Positions 44,558 through 56,579 of a DNA stretch of 64,000 nucleotides are shown piece after piece. The translations under genes and the position numbers were made by a program. Each line of letters opens with the position of its first letter. Position 1 is the first letter of the stretch. This stretch comes from Planctomycetaceae bacterium. GTDB taxonomy: Bacteria; Planctomycetota; Planctomycetia; Planctomycetales; Planctomycetaceae. Below the pieces are notes generated by a model. That model saw only the letters and a program-made list of their open reading frames with translations, made no database searches and had not been told where the DNA came from. The DNA is taken from positions 62,001 to 126,000 of the forward strand of contig JAKFUF010000010.1 in the NCBI GenBank assembly GCA_021732845.1. The letters are read 5' to 3'.

Positions 44558-47500
44558 TTATTGCGGGATGCCGAGCAGGTCTTCTTCTTCTTCCTGGATG
44601 ATGATGCGTGGCGTCACCATCATCATCAGGCTTTCCGTTTCACGGCCGACGCCTGTGTTCTTGAACAGCCGGCTGACGTAGGGGATCTTGTTCAGGATGG
44701 GCACCCCGAACATCGTCCGGCCTTCACGCAGCCGCTTGATGCCGCCCAGAAGCACCGTGCCACCGTCCGGCACGCTCACCGTGGTGCCGAGGGTGATGAC
44801 CTCGACGATCGGCTGCTGCACCGTGATCTGCGTGGCCGCAGCACCGGACGCACCCGCCTGGCCCTGTTGGCCCTGCTGGCCCTGCTGGCCGCCCTGGCCG
44901 ATCTGACCGGTGATGCCACCGTTCACACCCTGACCACCGCCCTGGCCGCCGCCGCCAAACTGGCCGCCGCCGAAGCCGTTACCCTGCTGCTGGCCCACGC
45001 CACCCTGCTGTCCGCCCTGACCACCGACGAACGAGAAGGTCTGCACGTCCGTCAACGTCCGGAAGTTCGGGCTGACAGTCAGCCGCACATACCGGCGGTC
45101 GGCGGAGATCACGGCCTGCACCTGCAACTGAACACCGTCGGCGACGATGGTGATCTGTGGCTGGAAACCGACCGAGAAGAATCCGACCGTGGGGATCAGG
45201 CTGGTCACGAACGGCCGGTTGACCGTGTCGCTGACGAAGCCCTGCTGTCCGTTGAACATCGTGATCTTCGGAGCAAACATCAGGTTGTTACGATCATCAC
45301 CCTGTGAGGCGTTGATCAGGAAGAACGTTTCGATGTCGCTGAGAATCGCCAGACCGACCGACAGCCCCGCGTCCGCCTGGAACCCGCCGAAGCGTGGCAC
45401 ACCCAGAGGGAACGATCCTTGACGGAAGGGAATGTCGAGGCTGGCTGGGAACGACTGGTCGGTGTTCTGCCCGATGATCGTTCCGTACTTCGGATAGTTG
45501 TCGCGGTTGATCGTGTCACGGGGTGGTCCGTTGGCGAAGTTGAGAGTGCTACCACCGCCGGTGGTCCCGGCCGTTCCTTGCTGTCCCTGCTGTCCGGTCT
45601 GACCACCCGTCGTCCCGGTGGTGCCCGCGCTGTTGCCCTGGGTGAGCCCGTTGCCGAACGGCGGCAGGAACGCTCCGAAGGTTGGTTGCAGCGGATCGCC
45701 GGCGTTGTCCTGAACGTTGAAGTCGAAGTCGACACCGATGCGTTCGAAGAACCGGTCAGACACGGTGACGAACCGGACTTCCACCGTCACCTGCAGGTCT
45801 TGCAGGCGACGCAACTGGTCGAGCAGGTCGGCGATCTGATCATGCACCGCCTGCGTCTGGCGGACCACGAGGCTCAGCGTAGTTTCGAAGGGACGGACCG
45901 AACCCGGACCGCCGACTTCATCCCAGCTTTCGGGTTCAATCGTCGCTTGAATCAGCTCCATCAGGGGGTCGAAGTCGGCCCCGCTGCCACCGGCCGCAGG
46001 ACGTTGACCAGCGATAGGAGCACGTGGGCGTCCGCCACCATTCATCGGACCTTCCGGAACCTGGAACTGGGCGAAGTCATTCATCCCGCGTGGGGCAAAG
46101 TTCGCCTGTCCCAAACCGGGCAGGTTCGCGGCCCGGGGATCGTTCGAAGCGGTAAACGGCATCCCGTCGCCACCCACCGGGGTGAAGTTGGGAATCGGCA
46201 CCACCAGGTCGGCGACCGTGTAGTTGACCGTCTGCAGCTCACCGTTGCAGCGCCGCTGGCTGGTGATCTTGAGCACTTCGTTCTGCACGGTGTAACCCAT
46301 GTGCAGAGGTTCCAGAATCAGGTGCAGGGCACTCTTCAGCTTGATGTCATCGACATGGATCGTCACCAGGGTGTCGGTGTTGATCCCTTCCTCCTGCATC
46401 CCTTCGATGTCCAGGTGCAGGTTGACCGAGGAGAGGCTGGTCAGAGTCTTGACCACGTCCGCGAAGGGTTCGCTTTGGAAGTGCAGTGACACTGGCTTGT
46501 CGAGGCTCTTCTCGATTTTCTGCTCGCCTTCGGTCTTCCGCCGCTGGTCGGCCTTGCCGTACTTGCCGCGCCGCTTCGACAGGTCACCCCATGTCTTGGC
46601 GTCGGGATGGACGATGCTTTCGGTGTAGGTGCTGCCGGCGGCTTCTTCCACCCCGTTCAGGGCGGCGGTGAAGTAGTCGGCCTTCTTCGCCTTGATGTCT
46701 TCGTTGAAGAAGTTCTGCTTGCCGAACTTGGCCTTGATGAGCATCGTCACCGTCACCGGGTTTTCCGGGGCGATGGCGGCCGCCTTCTTGGCCAGGACTT
46801 CGGCTTCGCTGAACCGCTTCTGGTCGAACAGTTCGTTGTACCGCTTCACCATTTCGGCGAGTTCGGTTTCGATCCGCAGCTCAGTCAACCGGTCGTTCTT
46901 GATGCCATCCATCACTTCCTTGTTGCGCTGCTTCATCTCCCGCAGCGGAGCAGTCCGCTTGGCATCCTCCGCGATCGTGCTGCGGGCACTGGCCAGCATG
47001 CGCAGGATCGGCTTCTTGGATTCATTGTCCACCGGTGAATTCTCGACCTGAATCAGCGTCTGGTCGATGATCGACAGGGCTTCGTCCGGATTGGTGCCAG
47101 ACAGGGCAACCGCCTTGAACTTCTGGGCGGCCGCATCAGCCTGCAGTTTCTGGAGTTCCACCTGGCGTTCTTCGACGGCTGCGTTCAGTTCCGCGGGAAC
47201 TTCAGGAGTCAGGTTACCGTCGGCCACCTGGTTGCTGGTGCGGAGGATTCCACCGACACCCACACCGGCTCCGCCCTTGGGGGCGAGTGCGGCCATCTTC
47301 TGACGGAGGTCGGCGGCAATCTGCGGCGGCAGCCGTTCACCCGACTGCGAAGCCGCCTTGAACAGTTGGTACGCCTGGTCCCGCTGACGTTCCTTCAGGG
47401 CGGTCAGGCCGCGGCGGTAAAGCTGTGCCGCGGATTCACCCTTGGGGCTGATGACATTCTCATCTTCAATCGGAGCTTCCGCGGCGAGTTCCACCGGACT

Positions 47501-49660
47501 CTCGTCCGCTTCGCTCGTCAACGGCATGACGGAGGAACCATTGCCGGACTCGGCTTCGTTGGAAGCGGTCTGCACACTGCGTTTCTCCGGCGGCTCATCC
47601 GCCAGCACGGGCAGCCGACGGGCGGGCTGTTCCGCGGTCTCCTGAGCGGCGATCTCGGCGGGCATTTCTTCAGCTTCAACCGCGGCGACATTCGCCGGAT
47701 TGACCGTCGGCTTGCCACGAACCTTGGTCGCCCGTTCGATATCCATCAACAGATGGTTCGGGTCTTCCTCCAGGAGGCTGTAAGTCACGTCGTAACGCTC
47801 GGCTTCCATCGCCTTCGACCGGGCTTCTTCGAGTTTGCCGGCCTTCAGGGCCTGGCGGCCCTGCTTCACGAGTTCGACGGCGACCTGATGCTCTTCCTCC
47901 GTGGAACCGGACTTTCCAGCCACGGCCTGCTTGCTGTTCGGCATCCCCGAGGAGCCGTTGGCGATGGCTGTCAGAACCTGCGCCGGCTGGTCTTCCAGCA
48001 GGTCATAGGTCACTTCGAGCTTGCCGGCTTCCATGGCAATGGCGCGGGCCTCTTCAACCTGACCCGCTGCCAGGGCGGCGCGGGCTTCCTTCACCATCTG
48101 CTTGGCTTTCGCCTTGAGCGCAGCGCGGTCACCAGCGGCGGCAGCCGGTGCGGCTTCCTCGGCAGGTGACTCTTCCAGCTCTTCGACTGGCATCTGGCGA
48201 GCCGGCACGGTGTTCTCGGCGACTTCGAGGCCTTCGGCTGGCTCGGCATCGGAACCGGTTGGGGTGATCTCCGGCATCCGTCGGCTGGCGTCGGCAACTT
48301 CTTCCTCAGCCGGCGCTTCGCCAGCCGGGAGCTGTGCCAGGAAGGCTTCAGGAGATTCCTCGTCGGGACCAAACTCCATATGCTTCATGCTGGCCAGTGC
48401 TTGCGCGTTCGAAGCCAGGGTTTCGGCCTTGGCGACATCGCCCGCGTCGAGTGCCGCATGGGCACTGCGGAGCATGCTTGTGACCCGATAGCGTGTGTCG
48501 TCCCCCGCAGGTCCGGCCATGCGGCGCGGTGGGGCCGAAGCCACGGCTGGGGCGGCTGGTTCTTCACTGATTTTCTGCTCGGCCGGCATGTTGTTGGCCG
48601 GCACCTGTCCGCGCACATATTGCTGTGCCTTGGGGGCACCCACGCCCGTCAGGCCATCGGCCTCGGCGTTCATTTCCGCGGCGAGTTGCTGGTCACCCTC
48701 TTCCATCAGTTGGGCGGCCCGGCGGCGGAGGTATTTGGCCCGGCCTTGAATGGCCTTGGGGGACTTGCTGTCGGCAATCCAGGCCGCTTGGATCCCCTTG
48801 AACTCGGCGATGTCGGCCGAGAGCTTTTCCGGGGAGTCTTCGAGCCACTTGGTCTTCACGTTCAACTGCTGAACGGCCCGCAGGCCCTTCTCCGCACCGT
48901 CAACGTTGCCGGTGTTGAAGTTATGGCGTGCTTCGGCGAGCCACTCCTTGGCGTTCGCCTGGCGGTCGGCGGCATTCAGGTTGACCGGGAAGGTCTTTTC
49001 GCCGGCATCGGGCTTGGAGCCGATCCGGGCGATCTGGGGCTTCTTGGAAATGGTTTGGAGCAGTTGTTCGGGAGTGACTTCGTTTTCACCCCACATCACA
49101 TTGAACTGCTGTGCCCGCAGGGCCAGTTCGCGGCCCAGTTGGGTGTTGCCGCGCTGCACGGCGTTCTGCGCGTCCAGCATCATCTTCCGCGCCTGCTTCG
49201 CCAGCTCGGGATTGGCGCTGGGCCGGGGGGTGGTGCCGGGCACCCGGGCATACCGCTCGGGTGACTGGCCACGGGCGACGACCGTGACCGGCTCGGCCTT
49301 GTGATTGGCCTTGGCGCGTTCGAGGTACGCCGCGGCGTCTCGCTTTTGGGCTTCGTGGAGCTGGCTGCCCGAGGCCAGGGCAGTTTCCAGCGACTTGATC
49401 GCCTCGGCGTACTTGCCGTCGAGGTACTTGGCTTTTCCATCCGCGAGCCAGTCACCGGCGGACCGGGTCGTGGCAGCCGGCCGCGCGGCCGGTTCGGCGG
49501 TCTGTCCCAGGTTGACGCAGCACACCAGTGCCGTCAACACGCTGCTGCAGGCGACGAGTCCACTGACCTTGCCCAAGGTGCGTTTCTCCTTTGGAACCGG
49601 AGGGGGTGAAGATCCATTTTTGTGCGATTGCGGGTCTGTTGGCCCGACCGACCGTGACAT
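44558..49660 (-). CDS. Large secretin-family outer-membrane protein
   Basis: This 1700-residue protein starts at an ATG (49660) preceded by AAAGGGA; the frame extends upstream to 49945 but lacks protein character. A hydrophobic export segment (VSGLVACSSVLTALVCCVNL) is followed by a TPR-like unit, then five related helical units of about 50 residues (A..ALxAGxxEEARxxAMEAxxxxVTYxLLEDxP). Near residue 1150 an STN/N0-like domain follows (VVKTLTSLSSVNLHLDIEGM). Next come an N-type domain (LRRLQDLQVTVEVRFVTVSD) and the secretin core ending in VPDGGTVLLGGIKR ... GVPILNKIPYVSRLF ... MMMVTPRIIIQEEEED. Two Gly/Gln-rich inserts interrupt the core. It should form a ring-shaped outer-membrane channel. No other secretion or pilus genes lie near it. 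Confidence 0.88.
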   Translation of the reverse strand: MSRSVGPTDPQSHKNGSSPPPVPKEKRTLGKVSGLVACSSVLTALVCCVNLGQTAEPAARPAATTRSAGDWLADGKAKYLDGKYAEAIKSLETALASGSQLHEAQKRDAAAYLERAKANHKAEPVTVVARGQSPERYARVPGTTPRPSANPELAKQARKMMLDAQNAVQRGNTQLGRELALRAQQFNVMWGENEVTPEQLLQTISKKPQIARIGSKPDAGEKTFPVNLNAADRQANAKEWLAEARHNFNTGNVDGAEKGLRAVQQLNVKTKWLEDSPEKLSADIAEFKGIQAAWIADSKSPKAIQGRAKYLRRRAAQLMEEGDQQLAAEMNAEADGLTGVGAPKAQQYVRGQVPANNMPAEQKISEEPAAPAVASAPPRRMAGPAGDDTRYRVTSMLRSAHAALDAGDVAKAETLASNAQALASMKHMEFGPDEESPEAFLAQLPAGEAPAEEEVADASRRMPEITPTGSDAEPAEGLEVAENTVPARQMPVEELEESPAEEAAPAAAAGDRAALKAKAKQMVKEARAALAAGQVEEARAIAMEAGKLEVTYDLLEDQPAQVLTAIANGSSGMPNSKQAVAGKSGSTEEEHQVAVELVKQGRQALKAGKLEEARSKAMEAERYDVTYSLLEEDPNHLLMDIERATKVRGKPTVNPANVAAVEAEEMPAEIAAQETAEQPARRLPVLADEPPEKRSVQTASNEAESGNGSSVMPLTSEADESPVELAAEAPIEDENVISPKGESAAQLYRRGLTALKERQRDQAYQLFKAASQSGERLPPQIAADLRQKMAALAPKGGAGVGVGGILRTSNQVADGNLTPEVPAELNAAVEERQVELQKLQADAAAQKFKAVALSGTNPDEALSIIDQTLIQVENSPVDNESKKPILRMLASARSTIAEDAKRTAPLREMKQRNKEVMDGIKNDRLTELRIETELAEMVKRYNELFDQKRFSEAEVLAKKAAAIAPENPVTVTMLIKAKFGKQNFFNEDIKAKKADYFTAALNGVEEAAGSTYTESIVHPDAKTWGDLSKRRGKYGKADQRRKTEGEQKIEKSLDKPVSLHFQSEPFADVVKTLTSLSSVNLHLDIEGMQEEGINTDTLVTIHVDDIKLKSALHLILEPLHMGYTVQNEVLKITSQRRCNGELQTVNYTVADLVVPIPNFTPVGGDGMPFTASNDPRAANLPGLGQANFAPRGMNDFAQFQVPEGPMNGGGRPRAPIAGQRPAAGGSGADFDPLMELIQATIEPESWDEVGGPGSVRPFETTLSLVVRQTQAVHDQIADLLDQLRRLQDLQVTVEVRFVTVSDRFFERIGVDFDFNVQDNAGDPLQPTFGAFLPPFGNGLTQGNSAGTTGTTGGQTGQQGQQGTAGTTGGGSTLNFANGPPRDTINRDNYPKYGTIIGQNTDQSFPASLDIPFRQGSFPLGVPRFGGFQADAGLSVGLAILSDIETFFLINASQGDDRNNLMFAPKITMFNGQQGFVSDTVNRPFVTSLIPTVGFFSVGFQPQITIVADGVQLQVQAVISADRRYVRLTVSPNFRTLTDVQTFSFVGGQGGQQGGVGQQQGNGFGGGQFGGGGQGGGQGVNGGITGQIGQGGQQGQQGQQGQAGASGAAATQITVQQPIVEVITLGTTVSVPDGGTVLLGGIKRLREGRTMFGVPILNKIPYVSRLFKNTGVGRETESLMMMVTPRIIIQEEEEDLLGIPQ

Positions 49661-50670
49661 GCGAAGTCCCTTTCGAATCTGCTGGCGGCTGGAGACACAT
49701 GAAACTCGGCCTGCGCGGCACGACCCCGGAGAACCCGGACGCACGTGGACCGGAAAGTGCGCAAGCACTTGCCGGATCACGCGCGGTGATCCCAGGACCG
49801 TGACGGTCGAGCAGAGCCTTGAACCGGCACGCACCAGCCCGGGGGGGCCCGGCCAGGGTGACGGCAGAACTGCAAACGAAATGAGCTTTGGGAAGTGAGA
49901 GTGAGAAGTGGCGGGTTGATATCGGAAAAGGTGTTTCTGGGTCAAGAGCGATCCGACAATTTTCCGCAGATTTGCAACTTTTCAAAAACCGCAAAAATTA
50001 CCGAAATTGATTAAAGAATGACGGCGGAGCCACGATCAAGTTGCGGCCGGGCTGCGTCTGCCGCCGAAATCGTCGTCGGATCCGCAGTGATCAACCACGA
50101 AAGGCACGAAGAACACGAAATTGCTTGGAGAACCGCACGGTTTCGGAATGGTGCCGAAGATCTCAAAGATGCGGTCAAGAAAGTCGTGTCGCTGCTTTAT
50201 GCTGCAGTCAATCGGGATCACATTCAGGCCGCGAAAACGCTGGAGTCCTGGCGGTTCTCGTAGATTTTTGGGAACAGAAGCAAACGAAGGTCACGAAGCT
50301 GTGAACGCGGGCGTGATGTGTCCGGCGAGGTGGGTCCTATTCCTCGCGATGCCAATGCGGTTGATGATTCACGCACTGCGTTGCCCGACCAGGCGACCTG
50401 AACCAGCACCTCGATTCGTTTTCCCTGAAGGCGTTCGCTGCTGGATACAGGCTGACAAACCACAGCCATTGCTGTCGGTTCTGAAAAGACAGTTTACTGC
50501 GAAAGTTGAAGTCTGAAATTTGAAATTCCCTTGAGCCAGGCAAACTCTTCCGCAAGCATTTGTGCCCGGACTTTCGCTTCCAGTGCAGCGATCCGGTTGC
50601 AAGGCCGATCTTTGATCGAAGACACCCGAATGGTTGTGAGATTCTTCCTTTTCCCAGACCCGCCAAAGCC
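49661..50670. other. Long divergent intergenic region
   Basis: The left part is the leader of the secretin gene. An AT-rich block at 49955-50015 probably holds promoters in both directions. The middle contains the phrases AAAGGCACGAAGAACACGAA (50102-50121) and GAAGCAAACGAAGGTCACGA (near 50277-50296), which resemble each other. A TGAAATTTGAAATT motif lies about 145 bp before purU. No gene is visible in these 1010 bp. Confidence 0.45.
49916..49945 (-). promoter_or_regulatory. Candidate sigma-70-like promoter of the secretin gene
   Basis: On the minus strand TTGACC (49945-49940) is followed after 18 bp by TATCAA (49921-49916). It lies at the edge of the AT-rich block and would give a leader of about 250 nt before the ATG at 49660. 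Only the match to the general consensus supports it. Confidence 0.3.
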
Positions 50671-51525
50671 ATGTCCCGCACGACCGCCACGCTGCTCATT
50701 TCCTGTCCCGATCAGCGCGGGCTGGTGTACAAGATCGCGAACTTCATTTATGCGAACGGCGGGAACATTGTTCATGCCGACCAGCACACCGATTTCACGG
50801 CCGGACTGTTTTTGACGCGGATCGAGTGGGAACTGAACGGGTTCAACCTGCCGCGCGAACTGGTGGGGCCGGCGTTCAATGCCATCGCCCAGCCGCTCGG
50901 GGCGAAGTGGGAGCTGCATTTTTCCGACACCGTGCGGCGGATGGCGATCTGGGTCAGCAAGCAGGATCACTGCCTGCTGGACCTCCTGTGGCGGCAGCGG
51001 GCGGGCGAATTCGCCGCGGAAATTCCCCTCATCATCAGCAACCACCCCGACTTGGAATCAACCGCCAAACAGTTTGGCATCCACTTCGCCCATCTGCCCA
51101 TCACGAAAGAGAACAAGGCCGAACAGGAGGCGCAGCAGCATGTGCTGCTAAAGGAGCATAAAATCGACCTCGTGGTGCTGGCGAAGTACATGCAGATTCT
51201 CAGCGCCGACTTTGTGGCTCAGTTCGGACGGGTGATCAATATTCACCATTCGTTCCTGCCGGCGTTTGTGGGGGCGAATCCGTACCAGCAGGCGTACCAG
51301 CGGGGCGTCAAGCTGATTGGAGCCACGGCGCACTATGTGACGGCCGACCTGGACGAGGGGCCGATCATCGAGCAGGAAGTCGCGCGGGTGAGCCACCGCG
51401 ACGACGTGCCAACGCTGGTCCGCAAGGGGAAGGATCTGGAACGGATGGTGCTGGCACGGGCGGTGCGGACACACCTGCAAAATCGCGTGCTGGTGTATGG
51501 GGCACGGACCGTGGTTTTCGAGTAA
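50671..51525 (+). CDS. purU: Formyltetrahydrofolate deformylase
   Basis: This 284-residue enzyme hydrolyses 10-formyltetrahydrofolate to formate and tetrahydrofolate, supplying formate and balancing the one-carbon pool. The N-terminal 85 residues form an ACT-type regulatory domain (TATLLISCPDQRGLVYKIANF). The rest is a formyl-transferase fold with the catalytic Asn in LIISNHPDLE, His in INIHHSFLPAF and Asp in TADLDEGPIIEQ. YVTADLDEGPII is diagnostic for PurU. The ATG at 50671 puts the ACT domain at the very start; the frame is open further upstream without homology. Cytoplasmic. It is a single gene with no purine genes beside it. Confidence 0.95.
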   Translation: MSRTTATLLISCPDQRGLVYKIANFIYANGGNIVHADQHTDFTAGLFLTRIEWELNGFNLPRELVGPAFNAIAQPLGAKWELHFSDTVRRMAIWVSKQDHCLLDLLWRQRAGEFAAEIPLIISNHPDLESTAKQFGIHFAHLPITKENKAEQEAQQHVLLKEHKIDLVVLAKYMQILSADFVAQFGRVINIHHSFLPAFVGANPYQQAYQRGVKLIGATAHYVTADLDEGPIIEQEVARVSHRDDVPTLVRKGKDLERMVLARAVRTHLQNRVLVYGARTVVFE

Positions 51526-51609
51526 GCTGGCGGTTTTCGCGTCCACACGTGGCTGGTGTCGTCGCCGCATCGCCAGCGACCACGACGGACGGATCATGCC
51601 AGGCTTTCG

Positions 51610-53742
<2,133 letters not shown>

Positions 53743-53995
53743 CGGGTCGCCATTCCGTCAGCGCGGACCGACGCATGGTGGCTCACCGGAGGGCTCGCGC
53801 CCTGCCGCTTTCATTTGAACAAGCCCCGGAACGGGTGGCGTGTTCGTGAACCGCGCGTGCTGGACGAAGGTGAAGCAGCTCCCCACGGTGCGACGTCGCA
53901 CGCAACTGATGCCAGCAAGAACACTTCGGCCACTTATAGACAAGCGGAATACCGTTTGCACCTGGCAATCCCGTGATTCAAAGCGGGGAGCTGTG

Positions 53996-54751
53996 ATGCA
54001 AGCGTTTTCAAAGACTCCGCGACGGGCGTCGGAACCATCGGTCGCGGTGTGGGACCGCCGGTGGAACTCGCGAAGCCAGCCGCTCCATCCAGAGTCTCTG
54101 CGCGGGGTGCGGTTGGGTTGGCTGAACGCGGTGGCCTCGCGGTTGGATGCGAACGAATGGCGGCGGCGGTTGTGCCACATGGCTCCGGCACTGCTGCCGC
54201 TGCTGCTGTGGGCTTTCCCGCACATTGAGCCGACACCCCTGTGGCTGCGTGCGACCTTTGTCTTGGACGCGGTGGTGCTCGTCGGGGGTGCAATGTGGGC
54301 GGGCAGGTATCTCACGCGCGAGGGTGAATGCAACATGCTCGCGGCGGCGGGCGGGTATGCCGTGCCGATCCTCGCGCTGCTGTTGATGTTTCCCAGTCAG
54401 CCCGAGTTGGGGCTCTCGATTCTCTCCATTGTTGCCCTCGGCGATGGCTCCGCCACGCTGTTTGGCAAACTGGTGCAGGGGCCAGCGTTGCCGTGGAACC
54501 CGCGGAAGACCTGGGCGGGCTTCATCGGGTTCCTCGTGATCTGCGTGCCGTATGCGACCATGATCTACTGCGATGAAGCTCACCCGCGCGTGCCGCTTGG
54601 CGTTGCAATATCGTGCCTGTTCACCACGGCGCTGGTCGCCGACCTGATCGAGTCGCTGCCTTCACGCACCAATGACAATCTGCGTGTTGGCACTGCCGCT
54701 GCGCTGACTTTGGTCATCCTGCAAAGCTGGCTGGTCGGCTGGGAACACTGA
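53996..54751 (+). CDS. CTP-transferase/dolichol-kinase-like membrane protein
   Basis: This protein of 251 residues has about six membrane helices. GGGGAG lies 5 nt before the ATG at 53996. The C-terminal half has the signature of the CDP-alcohol-forming/polyprenol-kinase group (phytol kinase, dolichol kinase, phosphatidate cytidylyltransferase relatives): IVALGDGSATLFGKLVQG, then PWNPRKTWAGFIGFLV, then ADLIESLPSRTNDNLRVG. The Asp residues in GDG and in the last motif are the expected metal/CTP ligands. It probably transfers a phosphate or cytidylyl group onto a lipid alcohol in the inner membrane. Exact activity cannot be assigned. Confidence 0.75.
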   Translation: MQAFSKTPRRASEPSVAVWDRRWNSRSQPLHPESLRGVRLGWLNAVASRLDANEWRRRLCHMAPALLPLLLWAFPHIEPTPLWLRATFVLDAVVLVGGAMWAGRYLTREGECNMLAAAGGYAVPILALLLMFPSQPELGLSILSIVALGDGSATLFGKLVQGPALPWNPRKTWAGFIGFLVICVPYATMIYCDEAHPRVPLGVAISCLFTTALVADLIESLPSRTNDNLRVGTAAALTLVILQSWLVGWEH

Positions 54752-54845
54752 CGAGATGAAGCTCGCCGACGCCAGTATTTCAGCCACAGCCCTGACGTGC
54801 GTGTCCAAGCCTGCGTTCAATTGATGTGTTTGACCGCATTGCCAC

Positions 54846-56237
54846 TCAAAAGACGGGGATCGCTTCGCCCGTGTTTTGAATGGGGACCGGCCGGCCGCTG
54901 CGGTCGGGGACAGTGGTCTCGGGGTCGAGTCCCACGGCCTTGTAGACCGTTGCCACGGCATCGGCGGGCGAAAACGTGCGGGACTTGCAGAAGCCACCGA
55001 TGGTGTCGGTGGCCCCCAGCACCTGGCCGCCGCGAACGCCGCCGCCGGCGAAGAAGATCGAGCCGGAGTAACCCCAGTGGTCGCGCCCGCCCTGGGGATT
55101 GATCTTGGGGGTACGGCCGAATTCGGTGAAGTAAACCACCAGTGTCCGCTGAAGTTTGCCGGACTGCCCGAGGTCGTCCAGCACGGCGGCAAACGCCTGG
55201 TCGACGGCGGGCAGGTGGTACGGCACCTTGCACATCTTCCACATGTGTGGCTGGTTCTGCACGGGGGCGCAGTGGTTGTCCCACAGGTTGTTGTATTCGC
55301 CCCAGTCGTAGCCGTAGTCCATCATCACAAACCGCGCTCCGGCATCAATCAGCCGCCGTGCCAACAGGCACCGCTGACCGACTTTGCTCATGCCGTATTT
55401 CTGCTTCGACGCTTCAGATTCCTTATGCACATCGAAGGCGTCGCGAATCTTGGGAGAGGTCAGCATTTCGACGGCACGGCCGTAAAGCTGATCCATCCCC
55501 TCCACGGCGCCGTTCTGCTCCGCGGCCTTCAAGGTTGTTTCGAGCTTCGACCGCAGGCTTTGCCGCGCGGTGAACCGCACATCGGAAATCCCATCGGCGG
55601 GAACCAGGTCGCGAATCTTGAAGTCCGGATTGCGTGGCTCACCCCAGGTGCAGAACGGGGCGAACTTCTCGCCCAGGTAGGCCGAGATGAACTCGTTGGT
55701 GTAGGGCTCTCCCGGTCGTGTCGAACCAGGCACGGCAATGTAGCCGGGCAGGTCAGCGGTGGCTCCCAGTTGATGCGAAATGAAGCTCCCGAAGTTCGGC
55801 TCGCTGAGGATGCCTCCTGGCAGGATGTTCTTACCTGAGAGGGCATAGCACTGTCCCTCGAAGTGGTCGTTCGTGCCGGCCGCATAGCTGCGGATCAGCG
55901 CGATCTTGTCCATTTGCAGCGCGAGGTTCGGCAGGGTTTCGGCAAACCGCACACCCGGCACATTGGTGGCAATCGCTTGAATCGGACCGTGGATCTCCTC
56001 GGGAGCTTCCGGCTTGGGGTCGAACGACTCGTGGTGCGTCACGCCGCCGGGCAGCCACAGGAAGAGCACCTGGTCGGCGGAGGCGATCTGCTCGGTGAGC
56101 GTTTCGGCTTGGGAGGTGTTGAGGCCCAGCAAATGCGGCGCGCTGGCGGCCAGTGTGACACCGCCCCACCGCAACATGCTGCGGCGATTGAGCACGAACG
56201 GCGAGGTTCGACGATGTTGCTGCTGATATTCGGTCAT
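54846..56237 (-). CDS. DUF1501 protein with twin-arginine signal
   Basis: This protein is 463 residues from the ATG at 56237; an ATG at 56255 is a less likely start. It opens with a twin-arginine-type leader (VLNRRSMLRWGGVTLAASAP), so it should be exported folded. The body shows the DUF1501 pattern in order: VLFLWLPGGVTHHESFDPKP, LIRSYAAGTNDHFEGQCYAL, ARRLIDAGARFVMMDYGYDW, VVYFTEFGRTPKINPQGGRD and HWGYSGSIFFAGGGVRGGQV. The family is related to alkaline-phosphatase/sulfatase folds and is heavily expanded in planctomycetes, usually beside DUF1549/DUF1553 genes; no such partner is present here. Activity is unknown. Confidence 0.92.
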   Translation of the reverse strand: MTEYQQQHRRTSPFVLNRRSMLRWGGVTLAASAPHLLGLNTSQAETLTEQIASADQVLFLWLPGGVTHHESFDPKPEAPEEIHGPIQAIATNVPGVRFAETLPNLALQMDKIALIRSYAAGTNDHFEGQCYALSGKNILPGGILSEPNFGSFISHQLGATADLPGYIAVPGSTRPGEPYTNEFISAYLGEKFAPFCTWGEPRNPDFKIRDLVPADGISDVRFTARQSLRSKLETTLKAAEQNGAVEGMDQLYGRAVEMLTSPKIRDAFDVHKESEASKQKYGMSKVGQRCLLARRLIDAGARFVMMDYGYDWGEYNNLWDNHCAPVQNQPHMWKMCKVPYHLPAVDQAFAAVLDDLGQSGKLQRTLVVYFTEFGRTPKINPQGGRDHWGYSGSIFFAGGGVRGGQVLGATDTIGGFCKSRTFSPADAVATVYKAVGLDPETTVPDRSGRPVPIQNTGEAIPVF

Positions 56238-56579
56238 CGTGAAACTCAGGCACATTCAGACGGAGACGGAACATCGCGACCACACATATAAATTATCGGT
56301 CATGAATGCGCGACGCAAGATTGTTCCGGCGGAAGGAACGGATGCGAGGGCTGGGGTTTGGCCGCACGCCATGAAATGCCTGAGCCACGGTGCCACGGTG
56401 CCACGGTCCGGCATCGTTGATGGGCGTCCGCGGGCTGGATACACTGACGCCGCGCAATGGGCACCAGGTTGCGCTCTCTTTCTAACCTATCAACGTTGCA
56501 ATTCATGATGAACCATGCCCCACATTTGTGTGCGGACCGGGTTCACATGGACTCACGCTGTTCTCTGGAACTTTCTGTC
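56238..56579. other. Divergent promoter region
   Basis: These 342 bp lie between the DUF1501 gene and the RND adaptor gene. The word GCCACGGT is doubled at 56384-56402. The frame of the adaptor is open back to 56457 but shows no homology before the lipoprotein leader. No defined promoter was found. Confidence 0.4.

Noticed and set aside
49661-49945. 95-residue N-terminal extension of the secretin
   Set aside because: The extension is rich in Pro/Arg/Ser without signal or domain character, and a good ribosome site precedes the ATG at 49660.
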